Shown here: piece by piece, positions 41,836 to 54,188 of the stretch
Layout of the letters: every line of letters starts with the position of its first letter
Position numbering within the stretch: the first letter of the stretch is position 1
Origin: Tigriopus japonicus
Lineage: Eukaryota; Arthropoda; Copepoda; Harpacticoida; Harpacticidae
Length of the DNA: 64,000 bases
Direction: 5' to 3'
NCBI GenBank assembly: GCA_010645155.1
Contig: CM021317.1
Coordinates: 3,150,495-3,214,494 of the forward strand
Translations under genes and position numbers: made by a program
The notes under the pieces: generated by a model
The model's input: only the letters and a program-made list of their open reading frames with translations
Databases searched by the model: none
Told to the model about the DNA's origin: nothing

Positions 41836-44323
41836 ATGTACATCACTTTGTGTTTATCTTGTTTGACTTTTGGACTTTGTCTAGCAAGTCCTCGTGCCAA
41901 TGTGGTCGTCACTGGCACCACTGTTGCGCCTAATTTCAAACGATCTGAGGGTGAATGTATGATTTTATGAAAGGCTTCAAGGTGAAGGGTACATTACTTA
42001 CAGGACTAGTTCGTAATGTATCTTTTCAGTAGCCCTCATTTGCCCCAAGGAGTACCCCTGGTCGTTTTTCAACGGGACCAAGTGTTGCGCTTCGTTTCAC
42101 ACTTCCGATGATACCAATCTACAATATGAGGATCCTGAATGCTTGACCAACTGGATAGAATGCCCAGCCAAGCTACCCAGAAAATGCATTTCCTTTGTTG
42201 ATCCCTGTAATGTCAAAACAGACTTATTTGAGCTTTTCATTAGCAATGGTTTGTTTGTCAACACCAAGGTTAGCTCTTCATCCTGTAAAAAAAGGAACAA
42301 CGCCTTTCTTTTCCTTTTTATCAAAAATTGAAGCTCCCCCTGTGTCATCTACGTTCAGACAACCATATCGTTGGCAATGAAAAGCTATATATGTCTGTAT
42401 GTATTTCATCCAAAACAAAATGCAATCTCTCTTTAGTGACATGTCCTGAAACACACCCCATCACCTTGGGAGTGGGATGTTGTGCCTCTGATCGAGCAAT
42501 ATTTGATCCTCTTTATGATGAGCGATGTCAAGCTCAAAAAATGGAGCCATACACGTCAATACTGAAATGTTGTGATGATTTTCTGTCCATTCCCGCATGT
42601 TCCGAAATGCGTCAAAGATGTCTTACAAATTGTGAGTCTTGAGGAAAATATTTGTTTGATTATTCAAAAAAGTTTGCGGTGTGCATATTTCCAAGTTAAT
42701 CCTTGTTTTTATCGTATGCTTTATCTGGTAATATTCTTATTTTTTTTTAAATCTCAAATGTTATTTCCTAAACCTGAACTTAACTTGACGTATCTGTTGG
42801 TATTGATAGGGTCCAAACATATTGGTATGCTTAAGTAAAGCACTATGCATGAGATGGTTTTCTGATGTTTGTGTTCAACCTATCAAAGATTAAGGAAATC
42901 ATCTTGGCAAAAGATTTCAACTTTACAAAGCGCTCCACCTGATATGATAAAAACCTAAAACTGATTAAAGGAAGTTCATATCATACTACCACGGATTAAC
43001 TCTAACTTCCAAAACGAAGTTAATTGAAATTGAAAAATTGTTTTGACAGTTATGAAAATAAAGGTTGTTAAAATGAACACAAAACCATAATCAACATCAT
43101 CAAGAAAAAAATTGAAAAAATACGATTAAGCATCATGATGCTCTTATCCTAAAATTTGGTTGCTTCAAAGACAAACTTCAAGGTTTCTCAAAATCAGGAG
43201 TCCTGCTTTGCCGGCAACTGCTTTTGAGTCAAGGCCCACCATACTAGACTTTTTATTGAGCAACTTTTGGTTTAGATCAAGTAAATGTATCAAGGCCAGA
43301 GAGGAAAATTTTGGAGGCGGGACCTGATTGGGGAGATGGTTTTCAAGCCCAAAATGTATTGAAAGATGAGATATGTGACAAGCGAACATTCATTTGGGTA
43401 CCAAACTCCCGGAACCGCCCAGTGAGTGGTTACTTTGTAATGGATCTTGGAGTGCATCAAGCAGTGAAGAAATTCATTCTCCGAAATAGTTCCAACCGAG
43501 TGGGCAATTCGTGAGTTCTTTTCTTTTTGATTTTACGGTGCGTTTTCTTGTCTTCAACTTAAAGATTTATTTTTGATTAGGTTAGGTTTAAGCAATTCGG
43601 CTCTAATGGTGAGGCAAAGTAGGCTCTTATATCTTTCACGTTAGTCTCAGTCTTGAAGTAAAGGATCTAGTGTCCTTTTGATGAGAGCAAGCATACTAGT
43701 CAAACTTTTTTCTTTCTGTTTTGGCAAAATTTGGTAAGGGTTAAAACCTCTAAACCTTATAACCTCTTAAAACTTCTCGTTTGCTACATCCTGAAGTAGT
43801 GAGTCCTTGGGGTATTAATCTTTACTCGGTGATCAGTTTCTAAATTTTGAAATGCCTTTTAATTAAAAGGTTATAAATGGAGAATGATCAGCAATCTACA
43901 TTATTACAGAGTTGATATGCATGAGTTTTTACAATTGAAAGAAATTAAAAGGAACAATTCAAGTGTTGAGAAATTACACATTTCCCACTTTTTATCACTT
44001 GAAATGGTATTTCGACCACAGAAATATGCATTTTTTAGGCACCACAAACCCCACATTTTTCGGCTCTAAAAGTTATTTACCAAACACTTTCTCTCTCACT
44101 CAGAGGCACGAAAGATTTTACGATCAAGATTTCAAATTACTCCGATTCAAATTGGATATCTGTTGTGAATGGAACGATGATGGATTCTAAACCTTTTGGA
44201 GAATGTGGAGCTCCTTTGGTGGATTTTAAGATGTCTCAAGCAATGGTTTGTCGATTTATACATTTCACAATTCTCACTCATTATCGGATTGATGGAGCTC
44301 TAGAATATTTTGGGATTGAATAA
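41836..44323 (+). CDS. Secreted Cys-rich protein with C-terminal discoidin-like domain (5 exons)
   Basis: Exons 41836-41950, 42030-42284, 42437-42631, 43276-43510 and 44104-44323 join with consistent phases (1,1,1,2), all with GT..AG introns, to 339 codons plus TAA. The N-terminus MYITLCLSCLTFGLCLAS is a clear signal peptide, so the protein is secreted. Exons 2 and 3 each encode a cysteine-rich unit with a CC pair (CPKEYPWSFFNGTKCCAS; CPETHPITLGVGCCAS). Exons 4-5 form a galactose-binding/discoidin (F5/8C)-like fold: GYFVMDLGVHQAVKKFILRN, then NSGTKDFTIKISN, then a terminal GALEYFGIE. Such domains bind carbohydrates or lipids outside cells; the ligand here is unknown. The exon 2 donor (GTAAAA at 42285) was chosen because an earlier GT at 42269 breaks the frame. 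Confidence 0.8.
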
Positions 44324-44894
44324 TGGATTAAAAAAGTTTGTTGTGATGTTCTTTGGTCTGCAAACTAATCTTAATAATAGACTTGGTTGTTTGGTCTTAG
44401 TTTATGGTGCAGTTAGACAACACGTTTCATATCACAGATCGAGACACACTTTGAAGTCACAGATACAATTTTTACCGGACACGAGATTGACTATCAGAAA
44501 AACTTTGGACGATGTGATGGCTGGCTTCGCTGGCCGTGCGAGACTCAACCCTCCGACCCTAGGACCAACCATCCAAAACAGGCAGGTTGTAAAAATCTTT
44601 TTTACCAAAGACCTCAGCAAGGACGAATATGGCAACACTCCAACTATGTTCGAGCTCGATCATAGGGAATCATACTTATCGCTGATAGATTTCGAGTTGG
44701 CAGTGCTGCCATATTTTACGGTACAGGGTGATTCGATCTCATGACTTTTGAGAAGTCAGGTTTTGGTAAGCTTTTTGATCCTAAAGGGCCAAAATGGCAA
44801 AACAATGCCAAAAATGGTTAGGATAGGTCAAGTTAGGACATCAGTAAAAATATTTTGAAAGTGAAATCAAGATTCAAGAATGGAAATGATATTA
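44324..44894. other. Spacer between convergent genes, with repeat remnants
   Basis: Lies between the stop codons of two convergent genes. A stretch at 44690-44800 (GATTTCGAGTTGGCAGTGCTGCC and a following GCCAAAATGGCAAAAC) resembles 17745-17885 inside a hAT element, in partly inverted orientation, so transposon debris is present. The 144-codon frame over it is not credible as a gene. Confidence 0.45.
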
Positions 44895-46929
44895 TTATTG
44901 ACTCTCTATGAATTGAAGGATTGTCTTGGCATATTCTTCAGGTCTCTCCAGCATAAGAAAGTGACCCCCGTCTTTGAGTGTCTTTCCGTTAAACACTTTT
45001 GGAGGTATGATGTCCCTGGCTAGAGACTTGGGTATTTCCATGGGAGACACTGCATCTGCATCGCCCCAAAACAAGAGGCAAGGAACATCAAGGTGCTCTA
45101 GAGACTTGAGCCAACGAGTTTCAAATCTTGATCTAAATTGGTTGGAAGGAAGAAGTAATTGGGTTTAAGTACAGTTCTATATAGTACAGTGTCCTACAGT
45201 ACAGTAGGTTTAAGCAGTGTTCAATTGCGTACCAGAGTGTTAAAAACTTACCTGTCGTGAAGGTAGGAAATAGTCTTGTGAATGATCTTGTCGCCACCAT
45301 TCAAACTCATCAAAGTTTGAATATCCTCGATGTCTCTTGTCAATTCATCTTTGAAATGGTACTTTGGGCTCCAAAGGGTTTCCAGTTGTTTATAACTAAT
45401 GAATGATCTTATGGCCACAGGAATCCGGTTTTGGAGGGCAACCAACATTTCTCCCAACCATGGTTTGGTCAACAATGTTTGCGAGAGTCTGAAGTTGATC
45501 AAGTCATACCTCATTCCACCGTTGGTGAACGTAATGCTCTAAAAAATATTAACAACCCGATTTGAGTTTGTATTTTTAAAGAATATTCGGAATTTGTTGT
45601 TTTTATTCAAAAATAATAAGCCCTCTGATAATAGCAGCCCCCTCCTCCCCACCTTCCAATGGTCTAGTGCAAGGGTTCCCAAACTTTTCGTGCCACTACC
45701 CAAATGAAAGTCTAGATTTTCGTCAGTACCCCAAACACTATTTACAAATATACATCACAAAAAAGCTGTTAAATATCAGGTTTTTATTCATTGCATCATG
45801 TAGCATGCTAGTGACTCCGACTGCCGTCCATAGAATAGCCTAACCAGTTTCACATATTGCGAGCAAAAATTGAAAGGCAGAAAATTTGAATAACCCATTT
45901 TTTTAATTTTTTTCTGGGCAGTTATCTAATTTTCTTCCAAATCCCAAAATGCTTCACTACCCCATGGAAAAAGTCCATTACCCCAAGTGGGGTAATTACC
46001 CCGACTTTGGGAACCCCTGGTCTAGTGGATATGGCGCCTCCTAAGAACCCACAATGGGCCCTTGATTTTACATATTGTAAGTCAATTGTATATATTTATC
46101 CAATGAGATATTCTCGCAATAAACATTGTAATTATGAATAGATCATTGCCCTTGCACGGAAACAGGTATAAACTATTGCATTTTAATTTAAAACTTCATT
46201 CCTTCGAACTTAATGGGTTTAAATTTAATACTTGACCATTTGTATTTTTTTTTTTTTGCACATGCTGGCTCAGGTGTTATTGAACTCTTGTTGTGATTTT
46301 TTCACTCAGAAAAGATAATGATTGTAGCATTTCAAAATACCTTAAAGAAGTTGTTGAACACATCAGGAAGAAGGTTCTTTTGGCGGCGGGTCAAAATCTC
46401 GGTGAGAACAGAGTCTCCCATATCATGAGCCACTATGTGGGCGTGCCGGATCTCCAATTTTTGCCATATCATTAATGCGTGGTCGGCCAGGTCAGCCATA
46501 CTTTGAGTAAAGTTCTACAACCAACGGAAAATCATACCAATTAATGTTAAAAAAATCACGGAGTGGCCGAAATCCAATGCTTACTTCTCTGGGTTTGGAT
46601 GAAAATCCAAATCCAACGTGGTCACACATAACAACTCGATACTTATCCTTAAAGAACTGAATGCTTTTGTGATAATCGAAAGATGAAGTTGGGAAACCAT
46701 GGATGAAAATGATGGTCTCAATGGAGGACCCATCCTTTGGTCCCTCATCAATGCAAAACACTTTAAAGCCATCGATATCGTGGGTTAATCCTCTTTGGAA
46801 CCATGATTGGAGATGCGAAGGGAGTTGCTCAAATATGAGATCTGGCGTTTCCGACACAAACAGAAATATAACTTGGATGGCAACCGCGAGTAAAACGATG
46901 AACACACTTGATATTGAAGCTAAATTCAT
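44895..46929 (-). CDS. Membrane-anchored alpha/beta-hydrolase, epoxide hydrolase/MEST-like (4 exons)
   Basis: Exons 46929-46585, 46514-46341, 45538-45252 and 45132-44895 (345, 174, 287, 238 nt) join in phase to 347 codons plus TAA. Residues ~5-27 are a hydrophobic anchor or signal. The alpha/beta-hydrolase core follows: IIFIHGFPTSSFDYHK (oxyanion HG), VVMCDHVGFGFSSKP, the nucleophile elbow AHDMGDSVL (Asp nucleophile), SITFTNGGMRYDLIN, an acid in FWGDADAVSP and the catalytic histidine in DGGHFLMLE. An Asp nucleophile in HD-x-GD suits the epoxide hydrolase/MEST group; lipases have Ser. The substrate is not predictable. All triad members are present, so the enzyme should be active. Intron 2 holds a hAT-like MITE (45670-46019). 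It is convergent with the secreted-protein gene. Confidence 0.88.
45670..46019. mobile_element. 350-bp hAT-like MITE in an intron of the hydrolase gene
   Basis: The ends are CAAGGGTTCCCAAAC and, reversed, CAGGGGTTCCCAAAG. The 8-bp duplication GTCTAGTG is perfect (45662-45669 and 46020-46027). Subterminal TACCCC/GGGGTA motifs occur at both ends. No coding capacity. Confidence 0.88.
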
Positions 46930-47687
46930 TCTTTTGTTGCGTTATTTGCCAGCAAATGCAGCTGGCCTTGATCTTTGAATTTATTTGTGACTAGGATTGC
47001 ACATAGTACAACAAATCACGACACGTTAGCATCTCTTAACATATTTGTGCTCATTCACTGTGTAAAGAGCAAACAATCACACAGGTACCAAAGCGCGTTT
47101 GTCTAGTTGCGCGACAAACGTTGTAATGTTCCGTTTATTCGACAGTAAGGCATTTCCACGTCTACCACACATCCATTATTTCCCTGAAAATATAAAGGAT
47201 GATTAGTACTTTTGAATCTGGAAAAGAATTTTGATTTGGTCAATCAAAAATTGAGCGTTGAAGTTTAATGTCAAGTTATACTCATAGTAAAAAGTGAATT
47301 CTGATTTATTCGGAAAGTTTCTTATTTTCTGTAACTAACCTAAACTCTTTTTTCTCTTTAGTTGCATTTGATTTTTTTCAATAAAAAGTATTGATTTGCA
47401 TGGCAAAGAAATGCAATTCTTCCATTGATCAATCAGGTGCCTAAAGAGAAACACCAAATACCTTTATTGAGGGCTGCATATGATCAAAACTCAATAAGAA
47501 TATCCGGAAGGTTCGAGTGACCTCAAAAAAAATCCTATCGTTAGCGGAAGAATGGAGGAAAACGATTAGTTCGACAATAGTAAGTGGCTCGGGAAAATTT
47601 AGTCTACGGACGAATGCATGGTGCACATTTTTTCCAAACTCCTATCCAAAATTCTCAAAAATTGCAATCCAACCTCTTTTCTACCAT
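46930..47687. other. Intergenic region between hydrolase and transporter genes
   Basis: Upstream region of the hydrolase (minus strand) and downstream region of the first transporter. No further gene, repeat or clear signal is seen. Confidence 0.45.
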
Positions 47688-50600
47688 CTAAGTCGCAAAG
47701 GTGGTCTGAAAAATGGAGAAACCTTTAAATTACACAAAATCTCACGCGACAGCTACCTTTGTCGGACAAGCCTTTTTCCTTGTTTCTTCCGCATTCGCTA
47801 AGATTTTTGAAGAAATCACTTAAACCTTCCAGGCATACTTAACTGTCCCTTTTTTCTTTTCCTTAACAAATTTACCTGAGTTATGGTTTCATAACATCCG
47901 AAGACGAATGCAATAGAGCCCATGATCAGGATCGTCACGGAAGCTAAGCTATATTTCTCAAACCATGAACCATCGGCGACTTTGAGATAACACAGGGCGG
48001 GCACAATCGTAGCCAAAGGAATGCCAAAAATCACCCCCTGTCCGTGAACAAACAAAGTTAGCACAGTTTAATAAAATATGTTTCTTGAAAACTGTATCTT
48101 ACGTTGGCAGCTACAACAACCCCAAGACATTTGGCAGAAATGGAAATGATCAATCCCATCAGATTGAGTCCAACAGTCAGTCCTATGTACAGAGGCATTC
48201 CCTGATTGGAAGATTGATTACATGATAATATTTCTTTAAAATTAAAAGTTCCAACAACTTTCCATACCAGTTCTGCAACATTGGGTTCATTGTCCTTCTG
48301 GTTTAAGAAGAGATTTGTTATCACCTCCCTGGTAACCAAACATTCAATTGGATACGTAAACAAGACGGTAAAACAAAACAAAACTTTTACAATATTCATC
48401 AACGGATCGTCCCAACAATAGTTATTCAACAAGTCTCCTGAAAGTTAGATTAGGCTGTGTGAGTATATTGGATATATCCGTGAGAAATATTTGTTTTACC
48501 TTGGGTCCAGGACTTAAAAGTACAATAACCAACAAAACCTAAAAAGATGCAAGCTGCCCACGATAAACCCAGGGAAATATGTGTGACCTTGTTCCAATTA
48601 TCTTGAGTTTGTATCTTCATGTCGTAATACATCATGAAAGAGTTGTGGTGACACAAAAAGGCTAAAAATGGATTTGAAATTTGAATATTAGACACTCATT
48701 TTCAGTTATTCTTCAAAAGTTTTTTTCTTCAAAATGGACAAAATTTACTAAAAACAACATGTGGAATAAAAAAATGTGACGCATGAAACTTCAGTCCTCG
48801 TCGAGTTATTTCACTCTTCAGTTCAGCTTAAGGGAAGAAAGATGTTTTGCACATTTTCATAACCGGCAGCACAGCGTTATGATTTTTATAAATTTAATGA
48901 AGTATATTTTCCTGTTTTTTGTTTACAGTTACATTAATTTGCATGGTTTCGAGAACTTAAAGACACAGGACGAAAGTGCATGCGTTCCCATAGGTCAGTT
49001 GTTGAGGGCTTTTGGAAGTACAGTATAGTAAAAGCATTGGTGAAGCATTATATGACGGAGTAGAAGCAACCATGCTCGATCAAATTTCGGTACACAAGCT
49101 GCGTTTTTGAATTGACAAAATGCAGCTTATGCATTGGGCATGGTTATTTTTACTCCGTCTAACTATGCTTCATTTAAGTTTTTACTATACTTTCAAAAGC
49201 CCTCAACAACTGACCTCATTTGAACTGTTTTTTTTGGCAAAACCATGCCTCGTGATCTTTTCTAAGTGCAAAATGCAGTTCTTTTTTCCAGTTCTTCAAG
49301 GATGTTATTGAAAGTTCGTTTTACCCATTACTCACTACAATAGGAACATCGTTTTATTTTCGAGAAAATCTAAAATTTACCAGATCTTTTGATTTTAGAG
49401 TATCAATTCGTACCAAAAATGATGATGCCATAGGTTTTGCTCACACCAGAAAAGTCTATCAAGGACCACGTGCTGTCATGTCGATCCCTAAGTTAAAATG
49501 AGAAACTAGGTGAATGGCTCATTTATAATTCCGCAATATCAGTTCTTACATTTGGTCCTTCATAGTGAACAATCTAATGAAGATGGCAATCAGGATAAAG
49601 GCCATGCAAACCATTCCACTCATACTTGCTTTGCTCAGATTTCCAATATTTCTGTAATAAGTTGCATTTCAAGCATCTCCAAGACATAAAAAAGCAGTGA
49701 TGAACAGAGAAGCTTAGTTCTGATTACGAAGAAAAGAAAATACATTTTTCCGTTTTCTCTTTTCACCAGTTATTATATTTTACGAAATAAATCCATCCCA
49801 AACGCCTTGGAAACGAGGGTATTTGTAATAACATTACTTACAATGGCATTACTTTAATTAATAACATTCTTCTGTAATGATTAAGTGATAACATTAAATT
49901 TTGAGAAAGAATTTTTCCTATCCCCTATTCCGAAGGTGGTCGGTCTCATGTTTGCCTGAACCCGATATATTAACGAAATCTTATGAGCCTTTCTTCTAAT
50001 GGTGCTAATATTATGATACGCTCTGTTTGTAATGGCATGTTCGTAAAGCAGACAGCTGCTGAAGTCGTTTAAAGTCATTCATAGACGGCGCCACATGTGA
50101 CTGGGCGAGAAGAGAATTTTGCTCGGGAAGTCTTACTATCATGAAAGCCGTTTTAGACACTTTTTCATCAGTTTTTCAGGGATTTTTATCTTCCAAATAT
50201 GAAAGTAAGTTTTGCCACTTCATGATTTTGTCACATTTTTGTCAACACAGTGGGACATTTTGATTAAAAAGCGAGTTTCAATTGTACATAAAAAGTTGCG
50301 CGAGTTTGGAAATGAAATAAGCGAACTTAGCAAAAGAATGTGCAAAAAAGTGACAAAATATTCAATGTATATTTTCTTGAAAGCCCAAAATATTTGAAAA
50401 AAAAGCCGGATATTAAAAAAATATTTTTTTTGACAAGGCTATTTTTGGTATTTTTGCCTTTGTGCGCCGATTTTCCAAATTCGTTGTTGCTGAAATTGAT
50501 GCATTAGGCCGTCTTTGGGGACGAACTTGACATGGTATTGATTTAAACAATACAATTTTCAATTTGCCTCAATAGATGGCGCAATATTTGTAAATGACAG

Positions 50601-53105
50601 TAGTTTTGATTGTGAATGTCTAATCTTAGTACAAATGCCATTTTGTCGAGATTTTTGTATTTTGGGTTCATTTTGGAAAGGCTCTATTGAGCATTGGTCA
50701 TTCATTTCTTTTCCTCAATTTTGCCGAAATTTTTTTTTTGACTAGAATATTTGAGAAAATATTTATTTTTTTTGAAAGAGCTAAAATATTTAAAAAATTG
50801 AGAAAAAGTGGAGAAATATTTTTAAAATATTTTATATTTTAAAAAATTTAGTTTAGGGCCCTAGTAATGACTAATGACAGGGAGCACTGCCATCACTTTT
50901 TATTTCTTAATATGGTATATGAATTATTTCCTTTTTTCGAAAGCAATAGTACTTGACATGAATTACTATTTGTAATGATGCCTTGCAGGAAACTGACGTC
51001 CTGGAAGTGAGGAAGCGAAGAGTTGGACCAATGCAAGTACACATTTTCCAACGGTAGTTTGGTTCCATTGCAAATTTCATTCTTTAGAATTTTAAACAAG
51101 GTTAAGAACGAGAAATGAGACCAACGCTAACATGAAAGAAAACCGTCTCCATTATAGTTTACTTTATTGCAAGGGTCGTGGACCTCAGCAACAAAAAATC
51201 CAAATACAAGAATCCCTTATACATTAGCGAGTTATTGTCCGTTCATTAGTAATAAAATGGAAAACAATAGAGTTACCTGTAGAAACACAATGGGGCTGTA
51301 AAAAATATCGTAAATGTTGTGATAATGACTTCTCTTTGGAGAAGCAAGGAAGTAGTAGGCCACCCAGTAACACTAACGAGGACTTTCGTCATTGTATCGC
51401 CCGCTACAATATTGTAGGACACCATGGCTGAAATTGGAATGAAATATTCAAAATGCCTCTACATGATTAAAACTTAATTATCAATAATCACATCAGCTCA
51501 AATGAAATCCATCTGTTGGGTCTAACCTTTTGACCTTCCACTTTCGAGCGGGCTCTTCTTGACAATTTTTTCTCTTCATGCTCTTTTAGAGTACCATTAA
51601 GATCGACTTTTTGCAATTATTTTGCCTTTTTGAACAATTTTTTCACGGTTATAATATTTTGGTTGAGACCCACGTTGCTATTGGTTGCACCTTCTCCCAA
51701 GGAAAGCTATTTGTTTTGCTATCAATTCATGACACTGATAATCCGTTCAACACAAAAACAACTAAATGTTTATCAAGAAGAGAGAGTTACAATATTAAGC
51801 TTCTCTTGCGACCATTAAGGGTAGACGCTAATTTTTTGGGAAACCTGAACATGTGCTACTTTTTTCTCATTAATATAATTGTTCGAAGATTGTTTCTTCA
51901 AAGTAACCTTTTTAGAACAAAGTCTCCACCTGTTACAATTTGATGGAAAAGCTGTCTTGTTAAAAGTATTCCAAATTTGAAACTAGGGATTAGACTTGTT
52001 TGCCAAGTCTAAAAATGTGAAGTACCATGAAAACGTTTACGTCATAATAGTCATTCATGTTTTACTTTTCGTAGACTTCTAGACCTGTAGTTGAGTTTAG
52101 AAAATCAGTTAACAATATTTTGGCAGTAAAATTTGCAACTTTTTTCTTCTCCTTATTAATTGAAGCAAAGCAAAACTTAAGACTAACAATGGCATTTGAT
52201 TTCACCTTCAGGACACGCACCATAACTTTGCTTTTACTTTTTCATTCAAAATGCCACTTTTTCAATCAATATGCCACTTTTTCATTCAAAATGACACTTT
52301 TTCAATCAATGTGCCGCTTTTTCATTCAAAATGCCACTTTTTACTGTATTTTACCACTGTTAATGTTTCCTGCCAATTTGTAAGCCCTTTCAAAACCAGC
52401 TAAGAACAACATTTAAGTTTCCAGAAAGAGAGTACTGTACATTTGCCGTCTTGCTTGTAAAAGTCGTGTCGCTCACCATTTTATTAGTCATTGTTATGCT
52501 TCAAAAGGCTTGAAATGTTTGCCAAATATGTGCAACCCTTGAAATTTACTCTCATCTTACCTATCATGGGATAGCCAAACTGACAGATGGTTAAGATCCA
52601 GAAGCCTGGTCTTCCCAAAGCATGCTCCACCAATTCCTGTGAACGAGCCCTTTTCTCTATAACTTGACTGTAAGCAACTAAGAGCGTTAGCATATCACCT
52701 GATAGCTCTTGGCATTGATCTTCAACCCTGCTGCCAATAGAACTTGAAGCGACCAATCCACAACTGCCGCCACTAAAGTAACCAAAATAAGGCCAAGAAT
52801 CACGCCACTCTCTTCTAAAGCATAGGCCATTCCTGCAATGTCACACAATTAAGCATCAAGTTCAAATGGTTTTCAGAGACAGAAATGATCCACATACCAA
52901 TGATTCCTGAACCAAGGATGGAGTTCACATAGTTGAAACAAGTACTGGTATTGGATTTGAGCACGCAGTCTTTGATTGGATCCAAATCTGGACCAGAGTC
53001 AATCAACTTGGAGTCTTCTTGAGGAACAATGGGTTTTGAGGCCTGTCAAAATCAGTGAATCACCTTTTAGTTCATTGAAATATCACCTTTCATGGAACTC
53101 ACCAT
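47688..53105 (-). CDS. SLC38-type amino-acid transporter A (SLC38A11-like), at least 11 exons
   Basis: Exons: 53105-53103 (ATG alone), 53042-52898, 52832-52699, 52636-52561, 51427-51277, 49651-49550, 49487-49414, 48661-48500, 48437-48268, 48201-48103, 48037-47876; all have GT..AG borders and consistent phase. The product is about 425 residues with ~11 hydrophobic segments. It has the SLC38/AAAP signature NYVNSILGSGIIGMAYAL in the first membrane helix, SYNIVAGDT, FLCHHNSF (family-typical) and TYPIECLVTREV. This family carries neutral amino acids across membranes, often with sodium; the substrate here is inferred only from family. Phase-0 donors suggest a last exon: 47705-47688 (5 codons) after a good pyrimidine tract, or else read-through to TGA at 47816. 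The start codon stands alone in its exon. Confidence 0.88.
50040..50311. repeat. Single arm of a foldback repeat inside a transporter A intron
   Basis: Similar over about 270 bp to the left arm of the element at 54189-55267: GACGGCGCCACAT(G/T)TGACT, TTAGACAC, TCATCAGTTTTTCA, TCATGATTTTGTCACATTTTT and AAAAAGCGAGTTTCAA in the same order. The second arm is missing. It lies in the intron 49652-51276. Confidence 0.75.
52238..52337. repeat. 20-bp minisatellite, 5 units, in a transporter A intron
   Basis: Units alternate between TTTTTCATTCAAAATGCCAC and TTTTTCAATCAATATGCCAC types in an A-B-A-B-A order, so the higher-order period is 40 bp. It lies in intron 51428-52560, the intron that transporter B lacks. 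Confidence 0.85.
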
Positions 53106-54188
53106 TGTGTTCTAATTCTTCCAAGTGTCGAGCTTTCACTGAACTATCACCTTTCAAGACTTTTTATGGTCAACCCAGGTGCTTAAACACGACACATATC
53201 TGACAATACAAATGCCATAATAAAATACTTTCTAGGCTTGGCGAATAACGAACTACTACAACATGTCAATTGTCATCTCTCTTAACTGAGTGAAACGAGA
53301 CAGAGTTGAGTTAGAACGACACAAGTGTTCATTCTAAAGTTCTATACTAAATTCATCTACGTATACTTAGAGCGTCATTGAATAACTCAAGGCCTGAAGT
53401 AAAAAAAAGTCTATGTCCATATACATTTCCAATAAGAGGTTTTGAATTAAGAATTCGTCGTTTTGTCTCTAAACACATTGTTTTAGTATTTGAAAGTGTT
53501 GTATTTCTTTGAGGGATCTCTTCAATTTTAATATAAAGGGTGGGAAAAACATCGTTCCATTCCAAATTTAGTGCTCGTCTTAGCCACTATACTGAGTAGT
53601 TTGTTGTCCCTAATAAAATAAATCAATGGCAAGAATTAACCTTGTATGAAAATGTTGTGGTCCTGTGGAATTGATTTTGAATAACACTCTTTCTCTTAAT
53701 AGCTGATATTTTCGTGAATTATCTACTTCATTGCCTAAATGCTTGATGCTAAGGCCCAACCAATAACGTTTGTGCTGTTTGAAATCCTCAAACCAGATTG
53801 GCTGGAGAAAAAGGAAAAGTGATCAAGTAGTAGCCACTTTTGCTGCTTCACAAGACCCCTGTTATGCCATACTTGCCAAGGTTTGAGTCTCACCCACTAT
53901 TATCCTCACAACCCTTTTATATAGCATTTTTTATCGTCTTGTTAGTAAAGGGGCAAATTTTTGTTAAAGGAAAAATTAAGCCAGATTGCAAGACAAGCAA
54001 AAGTCAACAAAGCAAAGCTGAAATTCAATATTGACACCATAGTACCTTTTTAATCTTATTTGTAATCCCTGGACAATTTCTTTAATATCCACCACCCAAT
54101 GGAGACAGAAAAGGTGTCCAAAAGAAAAGGGTAAACATTCCTGGGGTCGCGACTTTGTTGTCACACTGTGCGCTTCTAATGGAAGATG
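53106..54188. other. Upstream region of transporter A, nothing specific seen
   Basis: This should contain the 5' untranslated exon and promoter of transporter A (minus strand), but I can point to no defined element. Short frames lack domains. Confidence 0.4.

Noticed and set aside
42269..42284. Donor GT at 42269 for exon 2 of the secreted-protein gene
   Set aside because: Using it puts exon 3 out of phase at once; the donor at 42285 restores a continuous frame.
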